A stretch of 6,257 bases of DNA, taken from positions 1 through 6,257 of the forward strand of contig CAIWLA010000608.1 of the NCBI GenBank assembly GCA_903913345.1. The letters run 5' to 3'. The notes under the pieces are model-generated. The model was not told the DNA's origin. It ran no database searches and was given only the letters and a program-made list of their open reading frames with translations. This DNA comes from an uncultured Magnetococcales bacterium (GTDB lineage Bacteria; Pseudomonadota; Magnetococcia; Magnetococcales; Magnetaquicoccaceae). Shown here piece after piece: positions 1 to 5,761 of this stretch. Positions within the stretch are counted from its first letter, which is position 1; every line of letters begins with the position of its first letter. Both the position numbers and the translations under genes were made by a program.

Positions 1-1011
1 TCTGGGATGGAAGATCGATGGATCTTTACCAATCTGCACCCGCGCATCATGCTGGGTCATCAAGATCCCGATCCCTCTTTTCTGGCGGAGGCATTGCAGC
101 ATACCGGTCTGTCGCCCAACCAGGTGGTGGTGGCCGTGCGGGAACATTCCCAGGATCGTCAGGCCAAGCTGCTCCGGGTGATTGAGGTGCTGCGTGGGCT
201 GGGTTGTCTGGTGGTCTTTGATGATTTTCTGGCCGAATCGGCCAATCTGGACAGTTTGTGGCGATTGCGCCCGGACATTGTCAAACTGAACCGCATCTGG
301 CTGGAAAATGCAGCGATCAGTGGGCGTGCCAAGCGGATGTTGGCCAGGCTGGTCTCTTTGGTACATGCATCGGGTGCCCTGGTTCTGATCGAGCAGATTG
401 CCACCGAGGAGGAGGCCTTCATGGCCATGCGGATGGAAGCCGATTTTGTGCAGGGTCCATTCTGGGGGGCTTATGATGAGGGATTGGCCAAGTCGCATCG
501 AGGGGGTCCGGATTCCGCCAGCCAGATGATCGACCAGTCCTTCTCGGTCTTGCTGGAAAAGAGTGAACGGATGGTGGCCCAGGATCAGCGTCAGGTGGAT
601 TTTGAGATGGGTTGTTTCAGTGGCGATGTCCTGGAGTGTGCCTGGGCCTTGGCCGATGGGGTTCCTCTGGCGACCGCTGCGCACACCCTTTTGCACATAC
701 CACGGGTTGAGCGGGTCTATTTGTTGAATGATCGTGGTGTACAAACCGAACCCGATGTCTTTCGCAAGGGCGAGCCGTTACACCTGGATCCCCGTTTCAA
801 GCCGTTACGGAATTCAACCGGTGCCACATGGACCCGTCGCTTCAGTTTTCATGATGCCATCCACAATCCCGGTGTGGTACAGCTCTCGCCGCCCTACCGC
901 TCCAATGCCAGTCGGAACGTCTGTGTCACCCTCTCTGTGACGGTCACTATCCAGGATGTGCTGCATGTGCTCTGTTGCGATGTGGAGTGGCGGGAGGGTG
1001 TCATCCTCTGA
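1..1011 (+). CDS. EAL-domain protein with C-terminal Cache/PAS-like sensor region, 5' partial
   Basis: The frame is open from the first base and the start of the EAL fold (the EAL signature strand) is missing, so the gene begins upstream; the ATG at 7 is probably internal. Counting from that ATG, residues 5-12 match the family 'fvNlsP' strand and keep the metal-binding Asn (N9). FDDF (71-74), Lys93 in IVKLN, Glu129 and QG (149-150) are also kept. The usual E-x-T-E reads A43-V-R-E46, DFGxG reads DFLAE, K-x-D reads K-L-N, and AEGVE reads IEQIA. These changes suggest a weak or inactive c-di-GMP phosphodiesterase, perhaps a c-di-GMP binding effector. Residues about 175-334 resemble the Cache/PAS-like C-terminal domain of YkuI-type EAL proteins: 'RVYLLNDRGVQ', an aromatic W-x-R-x-F stretch, 'SPPYRS', 'CVTLS', then 'VLCCDVEW'. 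No membrane segment is visible, so the sensor is probably cytoplasmic. The stop lies one base before the next gene's ATG. The family call is fairly firm; ligand and activity are unknown. Confidence 0.75.
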   Translation, partial: SGMEDRWIFTNLHPRIMLGHQDPDPSFLAEALQHTGLSPNQVVVAVREHSQDRQAKLLRVIEVLRGLGCLVVFDDFLAESANLDSLWRLRPDIVKLNRIWLENAAISGRAKRMLARLVSLVHASGALVLIEQIATEEEAFMAMRMEADFVQGPFWGAYDEGLAKSHRGGPDSASQMIDQSFSVLLEKSERMVAQDQRQVDFEMGCFSGDVLECAWALADGVPLATAAHTLLHIPRVERVYLLNDRGVQTEPDVFRKGEPLHLDPRFKPLRNSTGATWTRRFSFHDAIHNPGVVQLSPPYRSNASRNVCVTLSVTVTIQDVLHVLCCDVEWREGVIL

Positions 1012-1012
1012 C

Positions 1013-1843
1013 ATGATTTTTTCTGTCCCTGAGGATCTCCTGGACCGTGTGCGGGCGCAATTGTTGCGGCCACGGGTGCTCTCCGTCCGGGTTGGTGGGG
1101 CGGTTTGCGGTTTGTTGCAGGTATCGGATCCCCTGGACGGTCTGACCCTGGAGCTGCTCCGGGTCTGCGAACCGTTTGAGGTGGAGTGGCTGCTCGCCTC
1201 CCTGTTTACCCCCACCCACCCGGAGAGGGAGGTCTGCGAGGTGGCCTTGCCGCCGGAGGGGATCGCCGATGCGGTGGTGGAGGCGTTGATCACCCGTCTG
1301 GTCGCCGAGGATCTCTATTGTCCTCTCTCCTACGGTCATCGGGAAAAGGCGGTGCCGGTCATGGCGGTGGTGATCGAGCGTTATGTGCGTCTGCTCCATT
1401 TGAATGCCGGTATTCACCCCTTGCTGAGGCCTGTGCTCCAGGCGTGGGTGGAGGGTGCGGATCGTCTGATCCTGTGCAGTCTGGCCCGTCGTCCCGTCTG
1501 GCACCCGGAGAAGAGGGCGCATCTGCTCTGCCGTGTCCTGCAACGCATGGTGGAGAAAGGCTCTTTTCAGGTGGACAAGATTCGGTTTTTGACCGATTTT
1601 GTCGGTTCCTACCGTCCCGCTGGCGAACAGGAACTCCTGCAAGCCCTGGTCAATCTGGTGGATGCCTACCACCAGGATACCGAGCACCCCGTTTTCAATC
1701 AGCAACTGGAACACTACCAGGGAGACAATCTGCGCTCCCGGTATTGTGGCCCGGAGGTCAAGGCGTTCCGGTTGGCCATGGTCCACGCGCTTCTCGCCGA
1801 TTTCGGTTATCCTTCCGCACCGTTTGGTGGTGTTTCTCCCTGA
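1013..1843 (+). CDS. Uncharacterised 276-residue protein downstream of the EAL gene
   Basis: I do not recognise this protein. The ATG at 1013 is chosen because it directly follows the stop of the EAL gene and has a purine-rich GGGAGGG (992-998) upstream, though the 14-base spacing is long. An in-frame GTG at 998 sits inside that element, and an ATG at 956 would lie well within the EAL gene. The product has no obvious signal peptide or membrane segment and looks soluble. Residues 1-80 look mixed alpha/beta; residues 85-265 look mainly helical, with many Leu/Val heptad-like stretches such as 'AVVIERYVRLLHL' and 'ELLQALVNLVDAYH'. Seven Cys are spread through the protein (32, 52, 75, 103, 155, 173, 245) without a CxxC pair. 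The start-to-stop junction with the EAL gene suggests co-transcription and perhaps a shared signalling role, but this is inference from position only. Confidence 0.75.
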   Translation: MIFSVPEDLLDRVRAQLLRPRVLSVRVGGAVCGLLQVSDPLDGLTLELLRVCEPFEVEWLLASLFTPTHPEREVCEVALPPEGIADAVVEALITRLVAEDLYCPLSYGHREKAVPVMAVVIERYVRLLHLNAGIHPLLRPVLQAWVEGADRLILCSLARRPVWHPEKRAHLLCRVLQRMVEKGSFQVDKIRFLTDFVGSYRPAGEQELLQALVNLVDAYHQDTEHPVFNQQLEHYQGDNLRSRYCGPEVKAFRLAMVHALLADFGYPSAPFGGVSP

Positions 1844-1940
1844 CAGGACGGTCTGGTTGCGTGAGCGATCTGCTTGGCCTGTGTCCTTTTTTCGCCCGGA
1901 GGGGTCCTGTGCCGCGCATAATGGGGGATGACCGACAGCC

Positions 1941-2459
1941 ATGAGCCATCACTTGATCGTGGGGGGCACCCGGTCCGGCAAGAGTGCCTTTGCCGCCCGC
2001 CTGGCGGAGGCCAGCGGTCTGCCGGTACTGTTTATCGCCACCGCCCAGGCAACGGATGCCGAGATGGCGCAGCGCATTCAGGCGCATCAGGCCAGTCGTC
2101 CCGCCCATTGGCACCTGCTGGAGGAGCCAATCCGGTTGGGGGCTGCCCTGGCGGCTCATGCCGATCCAGGACGGTTTGTCCTGGTGGATTGCCTTACCCT
2201 GTGGCTGACCAATCTGTTGTTGCACACCGACCCGACCCGGTTTGACCGGGAGCGGGCGGTCCTGTTGCAGGCGATCCGTCATCCGGTTGGGCCGGTGGCC
2301 CTGGTCAGCAATGAGACGGGCCTGGGCATCATCCCGATGGGCGATCTGACCCGGCGGTTTGTCGATGAAAATGGCCTGTTGAATCAACAATTGGCCTCGT
2401 ATTGCACCCGTGTCACCTGGGTGGTGGCCGGTCTACCCGTTTCCATCAAAGGACCATGA
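1941..2459 (+). CDS. cobU: Adenosylcobinamide kinase / adenosylcobinamide-phosphate guanylyltransferase
   Basis: This bifunctional cytoplasmic enzyme phosphorylates adenosylcobinamide and then transfers GMP from GTP to give adenosylcobinamide-GDP, the substrate of CobS. At 172 residues it is near the usual 170-190. The P-loop GGTRSGKS spans residues 8-15. 'RIQAHQASRPAHW' (45-57) carries His49, which aligns with the His of the family R-I-x-x-H motif that becomes guanylylated. EEP (61-63), 'DCLTLWLTNLL' (83-93), 'SNETGLGIIP' (123-132) and 'DENGLLNQQLA' (142-152) are further family motifs, and the chain ends in the usual hydrophobic strand plus 'GLPVSIK'. The ATG at 1941 is the first possible start, because an in-frame TGA lies at 1929-1931; a G-rich stretch at 1923-1927 may serve as a distant ribosome site. 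The stop lies three bases before cobT. All key motifs are intact. Confidence 0.95.
   Translation: MSHHLIVGGTRSGKSAFAARLAEASGLPVLFIATAQATDAEMAQRIQAHQASRPAHWHLLEEPIRLGAALAAHADPGRFVLVDCLTLWLTNLLLHTDPTRFDRERAVLLQAIRHPVGPVALVSNETGLGIIPMGDLTRRFVDENGLLNQQLASYCTRVTWVVAGLPVSIKGP
2448..2453 (+). promoter_or_regulatory. Ribosome binding site for cobT
   Basis: AAAGGA lies inside the last codons of cobU with nine bases before the ATG at 2463. It supports that start over the out-of-frame ATG at 2456 and suggests that cobU and cobT translation is coupled. Confidence 0.5.
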
Positions 2460-2462
2460 TCC

Positions 2463-3518
2463 ATGACCCATTGCCATTGGCTGCAACAGCCGATTCCCTC
2501 TCCCTCCCTGGAGATGCGTACCCAGGCGGAACACCGTCAGGCCCAGTTGACCAAACCGGCCGGTTCCCTGTGCCGGATGGAGGAGATGGCCGTGCGGTTG
2601 GCGGCCTTGCAGAATACCCGGACGCCTGCGGTGGATCGGGTGCGTATCGTGGTGTTTGCGGGGGATCATGGGGTGGCGGCGGCGGGCATTTCCGCCTTTC
2701 CGCAGGCGGTGACGGTGGAGATGATCCGCAATTTTTCCCGTGGGGGTGCCGCGATTGCCGTCTTGGCCCGCCAGTTGGGGGCCGATCTGGAGGTGGTGGA
2801 TGTGGGGGCGGTCGCCGATCCGTCGCCGTTGCCCCGCCTGATCTCCCGCCGGGTGGGGGCAGGCACCCAGGATTTTCGTGCCCAACCGGCCATGACCGCA
2901 GAGCAACGCGATCAGGCACTGGAGGCGGGACGGGAGGCGGTCGAACGGGCCGGAGACTCCGGCACCCAGTTGTTGATTGGCGGTGAAATGGGAATTGGCA
3001 ACACCACATCCGCCACGGCGATTCTCGCGGCCTTGTTGGACCTTTCGCCAACCCTGCTGGCGGGTCCGGGCACCGGGTTGACCCCGGAGGGGGTGGTACA
3101 CAAGGTCCAGGTCATTGAAACCGCTTTGCGCCATCATCAGGCGGTGCTCACGGATCCGCTGGCTGTGCTGGCGGCGTTGGGCGGCTTTGAAATTGTGGCG
3201 TTGACCGGGTTTTATATTGCGGCGGCCCAGCGCGCCATTCCGCTGTTGGTGGATGGTTTTATTGCCCAGGCGGCGGCGGTGGCGGCCTTGCGCATCCGTC
3301 CGGATCTGCGTCCCTGGCTCTTTTTTTCCCACTCGTCTGCCGAACCCGGTCAACAGGCGATTGAAGCGGCTTTGGGGATTCATCCCCTTCTGAATCTGGG
3401 GCTGCGTCTGGGGGAGGGGAGTGGGGCCGCCATCGCCCTGCCGCTGCTGCGGCTGGCCTGCGCCCTGCACTGCGACATGGCCACTTTTGCCGAGGCCGCC
3501 GTTTCTGGTGCCCATTAG
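2463..3518 (+). CDS. cobT: Nicotinate-nucleotide--dimethylbenzimidazole phosphoribosyltransferase
   Basis: This cytoplasmic enzyme transfers phosphoribose from nicotinate mononucleotide to 5,6-dimethylbenzimidazole, giving alpha-ribazole-5'-phosphate, the lower ligand precursor of cobalamin. The 351-residue length is typical. Motifs in order: 'LTKPAGSL' (29-36), 'FAGDHGVAAAGISAFPQAVT' (65-84), 'GGEMGIGNTTSA' (173-184), 'GPGTGLTPEGVVHK' (201-214), 'ALGGFEIVALTG' (238-249), 'LLVDGFI' (261-267), 'FFSHSSAEPG' (287-296) and 'LRLGEGSGAA' (314-323). Glu318 in the last motif corresponds to the catalytic Glu317 of the Salmonella enzyme. One small oddity is Cys37 where the family usually has Gly (SLGRLE becomes SLCRMEE). 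The gene starts three bases after cobU and its end overlaps the start of cobS, so the three are very likely one operon. Confidence 0.97.
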   Translation: MTHCHWLQQPIPSPSLEMRTQAEHRQAQLTKPAGSLCRMEEMAVRLAALQNTRTPAVDRVRIVVFAGDHGVAAAGISAFPQAVTVEMIRNFSRGGAAIAVLARQLGADLEVVDVGAVADPSPLPRLISRRVGAGTQDFRAQPAMTAEQRDQALEAGREAVERAGDSGTQLLIGGEMGIGNTTSATAILAALLDLSPTLLAGPGTGLTPEGVVHKVQVIETALRHHQAVLTDPLAVLAALGGFEIVALTGFYIAAAQRAIPLLVDGFIAQAAAVAALRIRPDLRPWLFFSHSSAEPGQQAIEAALGIHPLLNLGLRLGEGSGAAIALPLLRLACALHCDMATFAEAAVSGAH

Positions 3519-4245
3519 ACCGTTCCTGATTGCCCTCGGCCTGCTGACGCGGATTCCGGTGGCGTTGCGCAGACCCCCGTCCGACCAGGAGTTGGGCCGT
3601 TCGGTCCTGGCCTATCCCCTGGTTGGCCTGTTGTTGGGTGCCGGGCTGGCTGGACTGGCCACCCTGCTCCCTTTTTGGGGTGTCGATCTGCGCGCTGCCC
3701 TGTTGCTGGCCTTTTGGGTCTGGATCACGGGAGGGTTGCACCTGGACGGTCTGGCGGACTCTGCGGACGCCTGGGTTGGTGGCATGGGCAGTCGGGAACG
3801 GACCTTGGCGATCATGAAGGATGTCCATTCCGGTCCCATGGCCATTGTCACGCTTGTCCTGCTGCTGTTGATCAAGTATGCCGCCATCAAGGAGTTGTTG
3901 ATGGCCGATCAGCCATGGCTTTTGCTGGTGCCACCCCTGTTGGGGCGCAGTGCCCTGCTCCTGTTGTTTTTAACCCTGCCCTATGTGCGCGCCCAGGGCA
4001 TGGGGTCGGTGGCGGCAGCGCATCTGCCCAAAAGAGGGGGATGGGTGATGCTGGGCATGATCGGTTCCCTGGATCTCTTTCTGCGTGGCATTCCGGGTCT
4101 GCGGGTATGGATCATCGGCCTGGGGGTTTTTTCCCTGCTGCGTCTGTGGATGCGGCAACGACTCGGCGGCACCACCGGCGACAGTGCGGGTGCGGTGTGC
4201 GAACTCCTCGAAACCGTCGCCCTGGTGGTGCTGGCGGGTGGGTGA
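3508..4245 (+). CDS. cobS: Adenosylcobinamide-GDP ribazoletransferase (cobalamin synthase)
   Basis: This integral inner-membrane enzyme joins adenosylcobinamide-GDP (from CobU) with alpha-ribazole or its phosphate (from CobT), completing the cobalamin nucleotide loop. I place the start at the GTG at 3508, which overlaps the last 11 bases of cobT, has GAGG at 3492-3495, and gives 245 residues beginning MPIRPFLIALGLLTRIPV, the usual N-terminus for the family. A further-upstream in-frame ATG at 3421 would add Cys/Pro-rich sequence that is plainly cobT read in another frame. Family motifs: 'LTRIPV' (13-18), 'YPLVGLLLGAG' (36-46), the acidic metal-binding 'GGLHLDGLADSADA' (75-88), 'KDVHSGPMA' (104-112) and 'LGGTTGDSAGAVCELLE' (219-235). 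Several hydrophobic segments (about 33-53, 60-77, 110-130, 137-157, 179-191, 198-212, 229-244) fit a multispanning protein. Confidence 0.94.
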   Translation: MPIRPFLIALGLLTRIPVALRRPPSDQELGRSVLAYPLVGLLLGAGLAGLATLLPFWGVDLRAALLLAFWVWITGGLHLDGLADSADAWVGGMGSRERTLAIMKDVHSGPMAIVTLVLLLLIKYAAIKELLMADQPWLLLVPPLLGRSALLLLFLTLPYVRAQGMGSVAAAHLPKRGGWVMLGMIGSLDLFLRGIPGLRVWIIGLGVFSLLRLWMRQRLGGTTGDSAGAVCELLETVALVVLAGG

Positions 4246-4289
4246 GTCGCAACCCGCGTACAAACCTCCGTGCCTCCGGCCTGTTTCCT

Positions 4290-4298
4290 TGCTATAGT
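4290..4298 (+). promoter_or_regulatory. Candidate extended -10 promoter for the dcw genes
   Basis: TGC-TATAGT matches an extended -10 element (TGnTATAAT) with one mismatch in the hexamer. It is the most AT-rich point in the 137-base gap between cobS and rsmH. There is no convincing -35 hexamer 16-18 bases upstream, so it would rely on the TG extension. Transcription would begin near 4305, leaving a leader of about 80 bases before rsmH. Confidence 0.35.
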
Positions 4299-4345
4299 TT
4301 ATCGAAAACAGGAGATGAGCCAGACCGAATGAGAAAGACAGCAGC

Positions 4346-4360
4346 GGGGAGACGATCCCC
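4346..4360 (+). other. Small hairpin in the rsmH leader
   Basis: GGGGA (4346-4350) and TCCCC (4356-4360) form a perfect five-base-pair stem with a five-base loop, ending 12 bases before the rsmH ribosome site. There is no following T tract, so it is not an intrinsic terminator. It may be incidental or may affect translation start. Confidence 0.25.
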
Positions 4361-4372
4361 TTCGATCACACC

Positions 4373-4376
4373 GAGG
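4373..4376 (+). promoter_or_regulatory. Ribosome binding site that decides the rsmH start
   Basis: GAGG lies six bases before the ATG at 4383. The alternative in-frame ATG at 4329 has AGGAG (4310-4314) 14 bases away, which is too far for good initiation, and its 18 extra residues are not typical of RsmH. The site therefore favours 4383. Confidence 0.55.
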
Positions 4377-4382
4377 CCCGCC

Positions 4383-5495
4383 ATGCCAGACGGTCGACAC
4401 CAAAGCGTCCTGATGCAGGAGGTCATGACGGCGTTGGCACCGGTGCCGGGCGGCACCTATGTGGATGCCACCTTCGGCGATGGCGGACACAGTCGGGCCA
4501 TCCTGCAAGCCATTGGCCCTCATGGCCGACTGTTTGCCTTGGATCGAGACCAAACGGCTTTGCAACGGAATGCGGACTGGCTGGCCTCTCATGCCGAACA
4601 GTTGACCGCCATTCACACCCCGTTCAGCCGATTGCAAGCGGTGTTGGCCGAGCGGAATGTGGAGACTGTGCAGGGGGTGTTGTTTGATCTGGGGGTCTCC
4701 TCTCGACAGTTGGATGAACCGGAACGCGGATTTTCTTTTCAAACCGATGGACCACTGGATATGCGCATGGATCAATCTGCGGATAAGGCGGGCGACAGCC
4801 CAACGGATTGGTTGGAACCGCCTCCTCGGACAGGCCGTCTGCCAGAATGGGCACCTTCTGGACAGATGACGGCCGCCACGATGGTGAACACCTTTGAAAA
4901 AGAGGCCCTGGCGGATATCTTCTTCCAGTTTGGCGAGGAACGTCATGCCCGTCGTATTGCCCAGGCCATCGTCATGGATCGCCAGAAAACCCCTTTTACC
5001 ACGACCCGGCAACTGGCTTCGCTCCTGGAACGGATTACGCCCGGTCGGCCAGAGGCCATCCATCCCGCCACCCGAATTTTTCAGGCCCTGCGCATCGCCG
5101 TCAATCGGGAACTGGATGAACTGCACCAGGGCTTGCGGGATGCCCTGGCACTGCTGGCCGATGGGGGTCGAATGGTGGTGATCAGCTTTCACTCCCTGGA
5201 AGATCGGATGGTCAAACAGACCTTTCGCCAGGCGGTCGATCCGTTGCAACGGCCATCGGGTGCCTCCCTGGGACCGGATTGTCTGGTTCAGCCACCCGCA
5301 ACGGATCCCCTCTTTCGTCTGCTGACCCGCAAACCCCTCTCTGCCGGTCAGGCCGAGATCGCCCGCAATCCCCGCTCCCGCTCTGCCCGGTTGCGGGCCA
5401 TCGAACGGTTGATCGGTGGCGCAGACCGGACCGCTCTTCCATCGCCTTCCGTCCATCGGCGGCCACCTCCAGTTCCCTGTGAGTCTGTCCCATGA
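4383..5495 (+). CDS. rsmH: 16S rRNA (cytosine(1402)-N(4))-methyltransferase RsmH (MraW)
   Basis: RsmH uses S-adenosylmethionine to methylate N4 of C1402 in the 16S rRNA decoding centre. The 370 residues exceed the usual 310 or so. The start at 4383 gives the typical N-terminus 'H-x-SVLMQEV'. Motifs: SAM-binding 'VDATFGDGGHSRAI' (27-40), 'FALDRD' (51-56), 'FDLGVSSRQLD' (101-111), 'GFSFQTDGPLDMRMD' (116-130), 'FGEERHARRIA' (183-193), 'HPATRIFQALRIAVNREL' (227-244), 'VISFHSLEDRMVK' (266-278) and 'NPRSRSARLRAIER' (329-342). Extra length comes from an insertion within residues 131-161, between MRMD and TAATMVN, where the family normally has only a handful of residues, and from a Pro-rich tail (about 345-370). 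All catalytic motifs are intact, so activity is expected. The stop overlaps the ftsL start as ATGA. The gene opens the dcw cluster here; the usual mraZ is not in front of it. Confidence 0.95.
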   Translation: MPDGRHQSVLMQEVMTALAPVPGGTYVDATFGDGGHSRAILQAIGPHGRLFALDRDQTALQRNADWLASHAEQLTAIHTPFSRLQAVLAERNVETVQGVLFDLGVSSRQLDEPERGFSFQTDGPLDMRMDQSADKAGDSPTDWLEPPPRTGRLPEWAPSGQMTAATMVNTFEKEALADIFFQFGEERHARRIAQAIVMDRQKTPFTTTRQLASLLERITPGRPEAIHPATRIFQALRIAVNRELDELHQGLRDALALLADGGRMVVISFHSLEDRMVKQTFRQAVDPLQRPSGASLGPDCLVQPPATDPLFRLLTRKPLSAGQAEIARNPRSRSARLRAIERLIGGADRTALPSPSVHRRPPPVPCESVP

Positions 5496-5761
5496 GACTT
5501 GGCTGGCCTCTCATTGCCTTTTTGACCATTCTTCTTGTGCTGACTGCGGCCATCACCGTCTCCTCGCGGGTTTGGATGCTGGAAAGTCATCGGGAATTGA
5601 GCCGTGCGGAAAAGGAATACAGTGAACTTTTGGACAAGGAAAATGCGTTAAAAATCGAATTGATCGCCCGTACTGACATGAATACCATCGAGCGTCGTGC
5701 CCGTCAGGAGTTGGGCATGCAGCCCCTTTGGCCCACTCAATGGCGGGTCATGAAGCCATGA
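5492..5761 (+). CDS. ftsL: Cell division protein FtsL
   Basis: FtsL is a small bitopic inner-membrane protein of the divisome that forms a coiled-coil complex with FtsB and FtsQ and helps activate FtsW-FtsI septal peptidoglycan synthesis. The 89 residues show the standard layout: a four-residue cytoplasmic start, one membrane segment (about 5-24), then a periplasmic helix with coiled-coil character (about 29-60; 'LSRAEKEYSELLDKENALKIE'-type heptads), and the family-like end 'IERRARQELGM' (65-75) followed by Pro. Position between rsmH and the next frame, and ATGA overlaps at both ends, match the conserved rsmH-ftsL-ftsI order. No strong ribosome site precedes it, so translation is probably coupled to rsmH. 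Confidence 0.9.
   Translation: MRLGWPLIAFLTILLVLTAAITVSSRVWMLESHRELSRAEKEYSELLDKENALKIELIARTDMNTIERRARQELGMQPLWPTQWRVMKP

Noticed and set aside
1843..1910. Inverted repeat ACAGGAC/GTCCTGT (1843-1849 and 1904-1910) and a T6 run (1887-1892) as a terminator before cobU
   Set aside because: The loop is 54 bases long, the T run lies inside the loop rather than after the stem, and no compact GC stem abuts the T run.
1917..1922. CATAAT as a -10 box for cobU
   Set aside because: Five of six bases match, but there is no TG extension and no -35-like hexamer at 16-18 bases; a start here would leave a leader of only about a dozen bases.
2433..3515. Long minus-strand open frame opposite cobT (360 residues)
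   Set aside because: cobT is unambiguous on the plus strand with every family motif; the antisense product is a low-complexity Gly/Arg/Gln-rich translation.
4234..4257. GCGGGT/ACCCGC stem at the end of cobS as a terminator
   Set aside because: The six-base-pair stem has a 12-base loop, half of it lies in the coding region, and no T tract follows.
3675..4382. Upstream extension of the rsmH frame back to an ATG at 3675
   Set aside because: This stretch overlaps cobS in another frame and its translation is Gly/Arg-rich noise; RsmH homology begins just after 4383.
4299..5456. Long minus-strand open frame opposite rsmH (385 residues)
   Set aside because: rsmH is certain on the plus strand; the antisense frame is a codon-bias shadow.
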